From the NCBI RefSeq assembly GCF_000143415.4, contig NW_003314313.1, positions 920,850-984,849 on the forward strand: a DNA stretch of 64,000 bases. The letters run 5' to 3'. The first letter of the stretch is position 1. Each line of letters begins with the position of its first letter. The stretch is from Selaginella moellendorffii (Eukaryota > Streptophyta > Lycopodiopsida > Selaginellales > Selaginellaceae). Below are positions 23,421 to 34,478 of the stretch, piece after piece. A model generated the notes under the pieces. That model was not told where the DNA came from and ran no database searches. It saw only the letters and a program-made list of their open reading frames with translations. The position numbers and the translations under genes were made by a program.

Positions 23421-25763
23421 ATGGGAAGAAGTTGAGTATGGAAACACAAATGGACAATGTAGGGGTGGGGTGGCTGGAAGTTCTTGCAAACCCAGACGCA
23501 ATTAAGAACTAATCTAAAATATTTGGAAAACACTTATATTAGCAAGTCTCTTTGAGGAAGAACATGGTTTAAATCCTCTTTGGGATGCTATGGTTGATTG
23601 GAGAGTTGGTCTTCCTCTTGAGCCAGATTGGGAGAATGTAAATTAGGCATCTGGAATGTAAAGGGGATGTGGTGACTTTAGGCTCCCCTCAACATGGATT
23701 AGGTGGCAAACTTGGGCATCTAGACTGCATAGGAGCTATTGCTATCTAGTGCAGCTGATGGCCCCATGCCTCTAGGTAGTATGTTGCCTGCTAGAGGTGG
23801 TGTTTGTTGCAACTGAAATAGTCATGTAGGGGTGTTATCAATACCTGCTAGTGGTGGTATTTGTCACATCTATAACAGTTGTGTTCGGGTGCTACTGTGC
23901 TACTACCAATAGATTGGGCTCTTTAGGCTGGTGAAGCATTGAAGCTTTTGAGCACATGTCCAAATCCTAATGGAGAGCTTTGTGAAGGGTTGTTAGCTAC
24001 TTGAGCTGGTGCATTGACAAACTATGTTCTACATGCTCGTACACGGACAGGATCATTGGAATTGAGCCCATAGGTGTGGTTTGCAAATTGGAGGTGGAGG
24101 GAAGACTAAGAGGGTTGCTTGTATCACCTGGAGCATTTATGTTCCATGGTTGAACACCTCCACTATTATGTATTCTTGCTAGGTTCTTGCTTCTTGCCTA
24201 TGGGAAATAAAAAAACAAAGAGGAGAAGCTTGCCATGGAGAAAAGAGGAAACAAGGAAAAGAGAAAGAGCAAAAGGCTTTGGTAAAACGTGAGAGATCAA
24301 AGCTCCACTTCCTCCATAAAAACAAAACAAACACATGATAGTTCAAACCCTAGAAAAACATGAAAGGAATAATAATTGCTGCAATAGATCACAATTTCAA
24401 GATGTATTAAATTGTTACTGGAATTTGATTGGTAAACCCAAGACAAAGACAAACACCCTAAAACAGGGCAAAAAAGCTTTTATTAATAAAAAGAATTAAC
24501 CAACTGTTAGTCGACTTAAAACAACATTAGTTGCAATTTCTTGAGCACTCACCACTTGACTGGTGTTTCAGAAGGAAGAGCAGTGTCAATATAAACTAGA
24601 AGAGCCAACATTAGCTAGTGCACATTTTATAGACAAATCCAAGTGACGAAGATATTACTAATCAAGATTAAGGTTTTGCTGATACATTAGAAAAGACCAA
24701 TTCCTCACAACAACAAGTTCCTAAAACATCAAGCATGCTTTGGTTGATAGAAAAAAGGGAATTAATACTTGAGGGAGCATTGCACCTTCAACATTCATAA
24801 GCATTGAACTTAGCATGTCTTTTATATCCCTTGAAGATAGTGGCCAAGCAATTCTAGAAGTGGTGTGAACATTTATGCATATCATCTCCAAAAAGAAGGC
24901 TTACCCAAGCTTGTGCTCCAAGGGCTAGAACAAGTTTGTTAGTACGTGAGATAGCCTGAAGAACTTACCACACCGATATGAATGCACCTTGTGTAAATTC
25001 CATGTAGCAGCCTAGTGAGATATGTCTTTGGCAAGATACAGCACAAAAACACATCACAAAATCTACTTGTGCCATGTATTGGAAACACCAATATGCCAAT
25101 ATCCTCCATAGGTGTTTGTAGAACCACATCATGCACTTGTATAATTCATGCCACAAGTGTTCAATGCATTGCAAGGCAGTGATGAACATGTGCAAGAAAA
25201 TATTAGAGGCAAGCCTGTTTCTTGTTGATGTCCCACTAATAAAACTCCTTTCCTAAGGACCCCAACAATGTTCCATATCATCCTCTACCACATTATGTTC
25301 AGGAGCATTGCCACTCCTAATGCATGTAGGCCACCCAAATCTGTGTACAACCTATGCATATGTGTTGAAAATTGCATGTGTTTGTTTCATGGTTGACAGC
25401 TCACAAAGTGACTATATAATGAGTTGCCCCACATATTAAAGTGTGAACATAGAATCCATATGATACAATCTTGCAGTATTCTGCCACGGAGAATTGGCTA
25501 AAACTGACAGCCCAAAAAAGTGGATGGATAGATAGATAGAGTTTTGGCCAAAGATAATGGGGTGTTTTGATATAAAGAGCCTCAAAAATTTGAGCAAGAT
25601 ACATATTAACGTTTAATATTATGAAAATCTCTAGAAAGTCAATTTTCTAGAAGTTCTTTGCCTTGTATTCCATACTTTCACATAAATGGATCCCATATGG
25701 ATGTGGATATTCAAAATCTATATTAAGCACCATCTTAAACAATATTTTTTTCAAAATACCACA
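23421..25763. other. Repeat-rich, no gene recognised
   Basis: Open frames here (for example minus-strand 24939-25195) show no domain, skewed composition and no splice context. The stretch 23780-23890 holds imperfect repeats of a GCTAGAGGTGGTGTTTG-like unit. It is probably old transposon sequence. Confidence 0.4.
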
Positions 25764-26110
25764 ATGGAATATTGCACTTTATTGAGCAAGAATGGTTTTC
25801 CAGAAAATGTGACAAGCTGGAACTTGGTGGTCCAAGGATTTAGTCACAGAGGATTCCTTGAAGATGGGAAGAGATTGGAGCAAACATCCAGAACCAAATG
25901 CTGTGACGTGGTCGATGATGCTCGCGTCTTACATCCAGATCAGCCAGCTGAAAGAGGCAACGTCAATCTTCCACTAGATTCCTCACCGGAGCATTCTCAA
26001 TGGTTCAAGCTTTGGAAGTGTTTGACAAGATGGCGAGATGTCATGGAACATCGTCATCTCAGCCGATGCCATATCTTTCGTGGTTGTTCTCTCTGCTTGC
26101 GGCCACGCAT
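25764..26110 (+). pseudogene. PPR-protein fragment (plus strand)
   Basis: Decayed pentatricopeptide-repeat sequence. In-frame stretches NVTSWNLVVQGFSHRG, AVTWSMMLASYIQ and MSWNIVISADAISFVVVL ending in SACGHA are typical of plant PLS-type PPR motifs, which bind organellar RNA in intact proteins. Stop codons interrupt between them and both ends are missing. Confidence 0.7.
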
Positions 26111-26119
26111 AGCGTGTTA

Positions 26120-26400
26120 ACCTTCCAGGAGATCACGTCTTTGCAAGGCATCTTGTGGAACTCCACTTGACCAGCAAGAAAGTAAGCTTGGAGCATGGAG
26201 TTCCACGAGACTATGTTCTCCACAGGAACAGCGTAAAACATTCGTTTCGCGTCCTCCACGCAACTATTCTCCGCATAGGCCGTGAGCATGGTATTCTACA
26301 AGAGGTTCCACTGCGGCATCTTCCGAAACAGGGAGAGTTCTAGCTCGCCAATCTCGCCATAAGCCTGCATCATCCGCGAGTAGATCCGTTAAGAGTGGCG
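26120..26400 (-). pseudogene. PPR-protein fragment (minus strand)
   Basis: PPR motifs in the opposite orientation to the preceding relic: MMQAYGEIGEL, LFRKMPQW, MLTAYAENSCVEDAKRMF and VSWNSMLQAYFLAGQ, ending near KDVISWK. A stop follows the first LFRKMPQWNLL. The two PPR pieces meet tail to tail at about 26115, pointing to an inversion or inverted duplication within a former PPR gene. Confidence 0.7.
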
Positions 26401-26500
26401 CATCCACGTAGCAAACGAGCCCAAATCTTTTCCAATCCTGTCTGGGCTAATGGGCATGTAGATCTCTAGCACTCCATGCTAGAAACTGGATTTCACTGCT

Positions 26501-28101
26501 TTAGCTCAAAGCTTTGAGATCTTCCAAGAATGCTTGGAGGCCACGAAACGATTTCCCATGCTCTTTGTCCATAGCTTTTCTTGCAAGGATCTTCAAGTTC
26601 TCCACTCTCTCCTTCATCTCCTTCCCCTCGTCGCTATCCATCACCTTTTTTATGCCATCTTCGATCTCTTCTCGCCCGATCAATCCCTGCACCACTGTCT
26701 TGGAGAATCTAACCCCGATCTTCCAGTCCTCCACGACGAACTTCGAGTTGGTGATTTGATCGCCCCCGTAAGGCCACCCCAGCATTGGAATGCCATTCGC
26801 TATGCTCTCCTGGACAGAATTCCATCCGCAGTGAGTGAGAAACGCTCCCATGGAGGGATGGGCGAGAACTCTCAGCTGTGGCGCCCAGGAAACGATGAAT
26901 CCCTGGTTCTTGGTCCTCTCGTAAAATCCATTGTAAGATTCGGTGGAGAGTCCGCCGGCGACGAGCTCGGATCGAATCACCCACAAGAATGGCTTCTTTG
27001 ATGCCTCGAGAGCTCCCACGAGCTCCTCGAATTGCTCCATGCTCAGCACCGCGATGCTGCCAAACGAGATGTAGAGCACCGATCCATGCTCCTGCGCATC
27101 CATCCAGCGAAGGCAATCCTCATTCTCGGGGCGAAGCACCACATTCTTCCTGGAATCGTCGAGCAAGAACAGTGGCCCCGCGGGGATGAATCGAGGTCCC
27201 AGCTCACTGGTCATGAAATCGAAGGTGTGTGCCTCGAGGTCGTAGAAGGAATTGACGAGGACCCATCGCGCGCGCTTCACGACTGGAGAGCGCTTGATGC
27301 AAATCTCCTTCCACACCTCCTGGCCCTCCGAGGCCAGCAGGTAACCAGGCAGATCGGCCAGGCGGAGAGGCTTGACTCCTCGGACATAATCGATGATCAC
27401 GGAATTGGCCTCGTCCGCGGAAGCTCTCCCTGCATGCGAATTTCAGAAATTTGAACAGAGGAAAGGAAAGAACAGAGGAATGTTAATTCCAAAGGAGGGG
27501 AAATTTGAAGGTCCAAGGGAAGAACAGGGTAAATCCGAGGGAATAATAGGGGAAACGTTCAATGCCAAGGGAAGAACAGGGAAGAACGGAGATTCGTACC
27601 TCTGCTAGATAAAATGTGATCTTTCTCCAGAAGCTCTGGAATGTGATACTCCAAGCTCGTCCATGCCGCGTTGCCCGACCAAAGAATGATCCTGGGGATT
27701 CCAAACACATCCGCCACATCCTGGGTCCAAACGCAACCGTAATCCGAGACGATACAGCTGACCGGATCGCCCTCCTCGCCGAGCTTGCGGATCAAATCCT
27801 CGAGGCCTCCGGGGAGCTCTCGCGCAGCTGCCGTGGCGTAGTCGGCATAATTTCCCATAGTATGGGCATCGGCTCCTTGGGGGAGCTTCCACGAGAATGG
27901 GATGGAATGGAGGCGCAGATCTTCCAGCCCCGCCGGCGCCACCCAGTGCTTGATGAATTCGTCGTGGAGGCTGTCGATATTGACCAAGGAGATTGTGAAG
28001 CTTGGATCTTGAGCGATGAACTTGCAGAGATGGATCATTGGGGAGATATGGCCTTGCGCGGCCGCTGGAACCGCCAAGACATGGACCTTGCTGGAAGCCA
28101 T
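26501..28101 (-). CDS. Family 1 UDP-glycosyltransferase (UGT)
   Basis: Soluble enzyme that transfers a sugar from UDP-sugar to a small acceptor such as a phenolic, terpenoid or hormone; the acceptor cannot be read from sequence. Exons 27600-28101 and 26501-27429 give 476 residues, the normal family length. The N-terminal acceptor domain begins VHVLAVPAAAQGHISPM with the catalytic His in AAQGH. The C-terminal PSPG box starts at WAPQLRVLAHPSMGAF, continues THCGWNS and ends PYGGDQ; the last residue Gln, common for UDP-glucose users, is present. The intron position between the two domains is common in plant UGTs. The intron (27430-27599) is purine-rich, with repeated GGGAAGAACAG units. The start ATG is the only one upstream of the conserved N-terminus. 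Confidence 0.93.
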
Positions 28102-28352
28102 GGTTTTCTTGGCAGGGAGGGCACAAGAAGTTGTGGTCTGTATTCCACTTTGGTAAATGTAGTGTTTTGGTCAATTTGTGGAGATTAAGATCTGTGGTGG
28201 TTGTCCAAGGATGACTATCCCCTCGCTTGGGATCACAAAAGGAAGATTAGGAGCACAAGCATTGTGAGAGGCAACAATGCTCTTGCCCATTCTGCTCTAG
28301 AACGATTTTGTGCCGCAATGCTTGCTCGTCCAAGCTCAAATTCAGGGACTGT
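28102..28352. other. UGT promoter region
   Basis: 5' flank of the UGT gene and the edge of the DIM1 fragment. No gene seen. Confidence 0.5.
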
Positions 28353-28653
28353 GAAGCTCGGTCTTTAGAACATCTCCTTGAATGATCTACAAGCATCGAA
28401 GAAAAATCAATCATAAAATCGATTTGACACACGATTTGCTTGGAAGTGCTTTGGACGCGCCTCTGCAGCACCTCTTGGCGACCTCGAGCAGCTTGACGGT
28501 GAGATTTCCAGTTCCCGGCCCAATCTCCAGGACAATGCTGCACGATCGACTGGACAATGAGAGGATTCTTGAGGATGTGCTGGCCCCGCAACTTGTAGAA
28601 CTGGATTCCGCCCTGGAACTGGAAGCGCTGCTTGCCGGACATTCTCCCTCTTT
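28353..28653 (-). pseudogene. DIM1 5'-half fragment
   Basis: Copy of the DIM1 exon 1, intron 1 and first bases of exon 2, minus strand. It keeps [18 protein letters not shown] and ILKNPLIVQSIVQ. It has lost the coding bases for the segment before GPGTGN, shifting the frame, and has a second deletion before the RRVQ segment. Intron sequence is preserved (AGAAAAATCAATCATA), so duplication was at DNA level. It stands divergent to, and 125 bp from, the intact MFAP1-like gene. Confidence 0.88.
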
Positions 28654-28778
28654 TACGGCTCCGAATATTCCGCAAAAATTTGAATATATTATATTCTTCT
28701 ATTTTTCTGCTGACGTGGCACTTCCAGGGAAAAGGGCATGGATCCTTAAATATCCCTATCAAGGATTAGGGTGCAACC

Positions 28779-29199
28779 ATGGCGAAGAGTGAGAGTAGCC
28801 CAGCTCCAAAGAGGAAGTTTTTGCAAAGGGACTACAAGAAGGGACCTTTCTTCCAGTCGGACAATGAGCCGATCTACAAGAGGGACTTTTCAGAGCCGAC
28901 TGGTGAGGACAAGCTGGATAAGAAGTTATTGCCCAAGGTGATGCAAGTCAAGGGTTTTGGCCGGCGTGGCCGCGTCAAGTGGACGCATCTCGTCAACGAG
29001 GACACAAGCCGATGGGACGCACCGTAAGTTTTAGTTTTTCTCCTTTTCGTTTCTTTTGTTTTCTTACCATGCTTCTTTCAGGTGGAGCTCGAATAACGAG
29101 TTTCGTGCCCAGTATGACAAGAAGATGGACAAGCCGATCGAGAGGCCCCGGGGCAGCAAAAAGATGAAGACGAGCGTTCAAGACTTGTACGAAGTGTAA
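28779..29199 (+). CDS. Short MFAP1-like protein (C-terminal domain only)
   Basis: Encodes 120 residues from exons 28779-29023 and 29082-29199. It corresponds to the conserved C-terminus of MFAP1, a spliceosome-associated nuclear protein usually of about 400 or more residues: [62 protein letters not shown] and a basic end RPRGSKKMK. The long charged N-terminal part of MFAP1 is missing. The start is the ATG ([13 protein letters not shown]) in a good context after a short leader, and the frame is intact with clean GT-AG junctions. Either it is a genuine small paralogue, or the rest of the gene is lost. The DNA of exon 1 is also present, broken, at 19418-19556. Confidence 0.8.
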
Positions 29200-29409
29200 C
29201 AAGCAGTCGTCTCAAAGGGTAAAAACGCTTTCCCTGTATTTACATATCAGTTATTGAACTGAGAGAAATTCAAGACTCACCTTGATTGAAAATGGGAACC
29301 AAAAAGGCAAGAAATTTAGAACATCGATTTTTTCTCAAGAGCTACCTGTTCCATCATAAAAACAAACCAATCCTGTTGCATAAAGAAGGGAAAGAACACC
29401 ACAAATTAC

Positions 29410-29517
29410 CTTGCGACGCTCGGATGCCTTCACAAAAACAGGACGTATTTCTTCCTCGGTTTCTGCTTCACTCGAGCTTGGAGTAGGATCGCTAGGATGA
29501 TTTTCAGCCCACGGTTT
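29410..29517 (-). pseudogene. Possible MFAP1 internal exon fragment
   Basis: A 108-nt minus-strand stretch with an open frame of 36 codons, bounded by a plausible acceptor (CTGCAG) and donor (AAG|GTAATTTG). It encodes SSSEAETEEEIRPVFVKASE, which resembles the acidic-to-PVFV-KAER junction in the middle of MFAP1. No flanking MFAP1 exons were found. It could instead be an alternative last exon of the adjacent ATP/ADP carrier gene, since the phase would fit. Identity is tentative. Confidence 0.4.
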
Positions 29518-29528
29518 CTGCAGCACAT

Positions 29529-32046
29529 TCAATAGCTCGTGTAGATGACTTCTTCATCTAGCTCCATGTTGCCCACGGAAAACCCACAGCCGGGAAGATC
29601 AAAGCACCGAATTTGTTTCGCTAGCGGTTGAAGTTCTTCTTGGACTTCGGCAGCTGTAGATTGAGAGATACCGTCACAGAAACTGAAAACGTCGCAACCT
29701 CCCCCTACTTCTGGGTGACCCTTTCCAGAGGCAATGATGCTTTCTATGAGGAGCTTGACCACTTCGATGTAATCGCCTGTCGAACGAATCTCTGCCTTGA
29801 GTTTATTCCGAGAACGAGCCAGGTGCCATGCTGCTGCCTCTCCTCCACACCCAGCGTACACTAGAGTAGGTTCAACAGGTCCCTTTATCAATTTCATCCC
29901 CTTGTTGGATCCAAACCCTGTTATGCACCTGATTCCCAGGGGCCCCATGACGATCGTCTGCACTCTAAAATTTTCTGGATCTTCATCTGATTTTGCAAGA
30001 GCTTTTCCCATCGATGTTCCAAGAACTGCCTCGGCCTCGTCGATAGACCCATATACTTCTCGAAACAGCCCAAGAGCCTCATCATACGAACATGATATCT
30101 GCATAAAGTCGCCTGAAGAAGCAGCGATAGTCTTGGGTCCGACCCAGCAGAGCTTCACAAACCCCCCAGCCGGACGGTTGTTTTCAGTGACAACAAGTCG
30201 GTCGGCGCATACAAAAACACTTTTTCCCACTTCAAGTGCAGTAGAAGAACGTTCCTGTCCGGAAAAAAATAAATAAATAAACTTCGCAGAAGAAGCAGTT
30301 CTTACCTTGGAGCAATATACAGCCACGGGGACCATCCGAAATTGCTTGTCAAGTGATCGAGCAGCTCTCAACCAAGCTAACATGATAACCAACAGCACCA
30401 TGCAAACGTAGGGAGTTGAAAGTGGTCCTAACATCAAGACCAGGGCAGCTCCCAATGGATTGCAAATAATGTCAACGATAGCTTTGCTTTTCACCTGAAA
30501 ATGGAAATAGAAACACAAATATTATCCAGACAATTAGGACCAAGTTACCTTTGTATCTTCGTCAAGAGGGATGTGAGTCATTTCTTTGCAAGGATCAAAG
30601 AGGCTGTACTTTGCGTTTTTCTTGACTATATGTTGCACAATCCCAACGTAAACAGCTACTGTCACTCCAATACCTCTGACGAATGGAGTTTCTGAACCAT
30701 TGGATAACGCCAGCGATAAAAAGGTGATTCCAGGTATCACGATTGATATAATAGCAGCCAAAACACCCCATCCGAAATTGTTGAAGATTAGCCTGCTCAG
30801 CAACGTCATACTTAAACTCATGATTCCAATCCAGGTCGAAAAATCTTCCAGGAATGTTGAGTTTGGAAGCTGTGGTAATAGAGTATAAGCGATATAACTA
30901 TCATAACCACCTCACTATCCCACGTGAGATTCGCTGAGGTTGATACTAATTTCGTAGGCAATGACGAGTGTTGCAAGATCCAGGATATATCTCGACTTGA
31001 CCAACAGCTTTACACTCTCACCCACGCTCGTTGTAGCCTTGATCTGCTAGAATGGTCCAGCATTAGCAAAATGCTCCCTACAGAACTTTGAAACTGCCTT
31101 ACCTTTTTCTTCCTAGGAAGATTGCGATCGTTAACAACATAAGCGTTCATCCACCAGTATATGGTACATATGGTGAAGCCAAGCATCACAACGATGCTCA
31201 TCATTCCCTTGAGAGAGAACCCCCAACCATCAATGTCGGGTCCAAGGCGTCCTCGTAACTCAGCAAAGAACTTGACAGTTCGTTCTGCGAAAACAAGCGC
31301 TACGTTGGCTGCCAACCCGAACAAGGGATAAAACCGCTTTGCTTCATCCAGAGAGGTGATCTGGAAACGAAGAAAGAAAACAAATCAGGACAGAGAAGAA
31401 ACAAACGGCGTCTTACCTGGTTCGCGAATCCCCAGAAGAGGACTGATACAACGACGCTTCCCCATAACTCGGCCATGACGTAGAAAAGCACGAACGCCCA
31501 GTTGCGAAAGAGAGCAATCGGCCCCGAGAGAAGATCGTCCGCGAGAGCAGTCGTGTGGAGAATGCCTCGTAAAGGATATAGGACGAAGGCAAAACTCCCG
31601 AAAATCCCGACAAATGAAAGGACGCAAGCGTAGAAGAGAGCTTCCCTGGACAAAACGTTGGAGAGCTTGGTGTAGACGACCGTGAAGCCGATAGCCACGG
31701 GGAGATTCACCCAGGTCTTGAGGAAAGGGATGATCTCGGCGTTGCTTCCCTTGGCCGCCACCACCAAAGCGTCCTTGGTGTCTCGCAGGACGCCATAGGC
31801 GAAGAGGATGCAGAAGAACATCAGGCACAGAGCTATAATCTTCTTCCTCTCCCCCCGGGGCACCGATGCCTCCGCCTTCCGGACCCCAGATTTCTCGGAT
31901 GAAGCATGCGATCCTGAGCTGTGGAGGATGGATTTGGCGCTCGACGACGTGACTGTAACCCTGGGAGAGCATCGGATCGAAGGAGAGGCCTCATTCTTGC
32001 AAGAATACAGCGCGGCGCCGCGCGGTGGGGACGACGACGACAGCAT
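29529..32046 (-). CDS. NTT: Plastid-type ATP/ADP translocase (NTT) with long C-terminal extension
   Basis: Multi-span carrier of the plastid/rickettsial ATP/ADP exchanger (TLC) family that imports ATP into plastids in exchange for ADP and phosphate. Exons: 31417-32046, 31103-31360, 30911-31043, 30549-30869, 30306-30494 and 29529-30254. The N-terminus is a Ser-rich transit peptide. Membrane segments and motifs include CILFAYGVLRDTKDALV, AELWGSVVVSVLFWGFANQ and WWMNAYVV. Exon 3 (133 nt) has one base too many near 30932: without it, the phases of all exons agree and the family pattern continues, so this copy is frameshifted or the assembly has an indel. The last exon encodes about 241 residues after the final membrane spans, where known NTTs have a short tail. 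That domain (starting ERSSTALEVGKSVFVCADRL) was not recognised. Confidence 0.8.
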
Positions 32047-32266
32047 CGCGAGTGATATTTCGACCTGGATCGAGCAAAGGAGCCATCAGCTCACGAATCC
32101 ATAGCAAGATCGATCCATCCGATCGCATTACCGTGAGAATGCGGGATCTACATCCGGCACGCCGGCAGCGACGATGCTCCTCGACCTAAAACTATCTCAG
32201 GGTTTTGGGGCCCTTTAAAATTTGGGGGGAAAGCTCAACTTTTGAAGGGTTTTGTTTTAGGGCAAG
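32047..32266. promoter_or_regulatory. Shared divergent promoter region, NTT / unknown gene
   Basis: 220 bp between divergent start codons, so both promoters share this interval. GC-rich near the NTT side, with no obvious TATA box. Confidence 0.4.
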
Positions 32267-32947
32267 ATGGCGATAGATTTGGAGGAGGTCCGGGAGTGGC
32301 AACGCAAGCTCAGTAGAGCGGAAGCCTTTGTCAAGGTAATGGTCTTGACTATCTTCTTACTGGGCTCTGATTGAAATCTTGGACAGGAGAGTAAAGAGTT
32401 GTTTCCCAGGACCAAATTGATCCCAGACTACTGCCTCGTAAACCTAATCGCGGACAAGATGGAGCAATCGAGGCAAAGGTTAATGGCTTATTGGGATCCA
32501 AAGGATCCAAACAAGAAACTGGATGATGCCGAGTATGTGTTTCCTTTCTTTCTTTTGCTTTCTTCCTTGACAGTTTCTCTTGCAGACTGATTCGTAAACT
32601 TGGCTTTCTCTCGGGAATGTAAGTACTTTCGTTTTTTGCTTTGCTGTCGTGCTTCATATCCGTCTGTAGGAAGGAGGAGGTTGACCTTGCGATATCTACA
32701 AACAACCAAGAGAGGCTTTTTGGCCTTATCTTGCGACTCTTAACTCGTCAATCTTCGCCCATTCTCGGCATCGATGTGAAGGAATTGGATACAGCTTCTG
32801 CCCTGTAAGACTCATCTCTTGTTTCAATTTTTAGATCCTTTCTTAACATGGTGAGCCAGGGAAAGTGAGTTCCAAAGGGCCAGGGAAAATGGCTACGAAG
32901 GCGTGCTCATCCAAGCACTCTGCACGGCGATGTCTTACCCCGGGTAA
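32267..32947 (+). CDS. Unrecognised small helical protein
   Basis: Five exons (32267-32335, 32387-32532, 32586-32618, 32670-32804, 32860-32947) with clean GT-AG junctions and matching phases give 156 residues. The product looks mainly helical and charged (MAIDLEEVREWQRKLSRAE, LVNLIADKMEQSRQR, NNQERLFGLILRLLTR, ESEFQRARENGYEG). I do not recognise the family. Exon 5 ends at a TAA immediately after CCCGG, and GTAAAC there could instead be a donor leading to small exons at 32995-33018 and 33049-33088; that would need a 30-nt intron. The codon pattern and splice sites make it a likely real gene. It is divergent from the NTT gene. Confidence 0.6.
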
Positions 32948-34017
32948 ACATCGTACTGAAACCTGTTTATGGCAGACACTGGGAGCTGAAATAGTGTGGA
33001 GAGCAATCCTGCTTCATGGTATGTTTGATCTTAAAAAATGATTAGCAGGTCGTGGTGGACAAACTTGTTCGAAGTAGATGAGATCTAGAAACAATGCAAA
33101 GATTATGAAATGTCTCCTTGAAATTTAAACAGGACAAAGAACTATTCCATTAAGTCTCTCATCGGCCAACAGGATATACTCCGAATCTTATTCTCGCATT
33201 CTCTTGATATTTTATAATTTTCTTCCCGATACCGAGACGCATTTTCAACTCAAATGCCTTGATTACTTCAAGTTCTTTGACTCGCTCGTGAGTGACGATG
33301 CGTTTCTCGAGCAAACTCTTATAATGCATATCCTGGACATGAGAAGATTTTATAATATCCCTCCAAAATATAAGTTTATGAACAATATCCCTTACGCCCT
33401 AACCCAATATGACTTGGTTTTCAGGCTAGTTCATATCAGAGTGCATTTATTTGGACCATCGGATTTTTTTTTTTTTTCATAGCAACCAGGATCTTTTAAG
33501 CTCAATTTCCCAAAAACACTCTTTATAAGAAAGCCTGTTCTCCTTGTGCTTGATCTAATTTACTTTCTGGTATAGAAGTAGCAGCAGCATATTTTCTTTA
33601 GGACTGTATCAGTTTGAAAAAACAAAAATGTAAAAAGAAAAGTCAGGAGAGCTCTAGGAACTTTCCTTGTGGTACTAATCGTTAATTGGCAAGTAGCTTG
33701 AGGGTCGAGCAATGAAGGATCATCCAAAATGCAACCATTATAAACTAGAGCCATTTAGATCTTATAGAAACTGTGAATTCTGACTTGGATCACAATACGC
33801 TACTGTGGTAAATCCTTCGCCATGCATGGGCGAGCCTCGCTCCAAAACCAAACGTTCGAAATGCATTCCCGCCAATCTGAGGCCATATGTTTTACCGTCA
33901 TACAGATGACTCTAGTATGACTTTTAATTTATAACTATAAGGATTATAAAAGAGGTTTGTCGTACACAGAAAAAGTGCGTATTGCAGAGATTGATAACAT
34001 TTCAGATATCTTTTGTA
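32948..34017. other. Intergenic stretch
   Basis: AT-rich, about 1.07 kb. The open frame 33204-33482 shows no domain and ends in a poly-T run. It holds the downstream flank of the unrecognised gene and the upstream flank of the secreted-protein gene. Confidence 0.5.
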
Positions 34018-34446
34018 ATGAATTTTAAAACGATTCTAGTTCTCTTCATGCTTATGCAAGGAGGAAATACTTATTCAGCAGGGTCATTTCAGCACTGTTT
34101 GGAAGATTTTAAAGTAAAAACGGAGGCAACCGACTATTGCAACTGCGCAGCAGCAGCTTGGGGTAGATTTTCTCAAAATGGATACAAAACTGGCACTTAC
34201 ACAGCTAGGGTTGGGCCCCTGGTTGTGGTTCTAGTCATTAACACATTCCATGCACGCTCGCTTTCTGATTTTCTTGAAGCTATTCGAAGTATATGGGAGT
34301 TATGCTTCTCTGATAACTACAATGGAAGTGTGGTTCTCCTTAAAGATGGATCAATGGCGGTGAGGGTGGAACATTCTGGTCATGATGAACTGTTAGTTTT
34401 TACTCCACTAAATTGTCAGGATAGAATCCCGTTTTGCATTTGCTGA
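34018..34446 (+). CDS. Small secreted protein, unknown
   Basis: Single-exon frame of 142 residues. The start ATG gives a clear signal peptide (MNFKTILVLFMLMQGGNTYS). The mature part has six Cys, two pairs spaced closely (CNC near its start and CIC at the end), and an amphipathic middle (LVVVLVINTFHARSLSDFLE). No family was recognised. It is AT-richer than its neighbours and ends 32 bp from the stop of the convergent GULLO-1 gene. Absence of introns and AT-rich codons could mean a young or transferred gene, or a chance frame; the signal peptide argues against chance. Confidence 0.5.
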   Translation: MNFKTILVLFMLMQGGNTYSAGSFQHCLEDFKVKTEATDYCNCAAAAWGRFSQNGYKTGTYTARVGPLVVVLVINTFHARSLSDFLEAIRSIWELCFSDNYNGSVVLLKDGSMAVRVEHSGHDELLVFTPLNCQDRIPFCIC

Positions 34447-34478
34447 GGTATTAATATATGTGTTTTTAGTTTTTTTAA

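Noticed and set aside
24939-25195. Two overlapping minus-strand frames considered as a transposase piece
   Set aside because: No recognisable catalytic motif and Cys/Phe-rich composition; not enough to name.
32995-33088. Two extra micro-exons for the gene starting at 32267
   Set aside because: They would require a 30-nt intron, shorter than any other in the window; kept only as an alternative.
33204-33482. Open frame of 92 codons
   Set aside because: No domain, AT-rich chance composition and it ends in a poly-T run.
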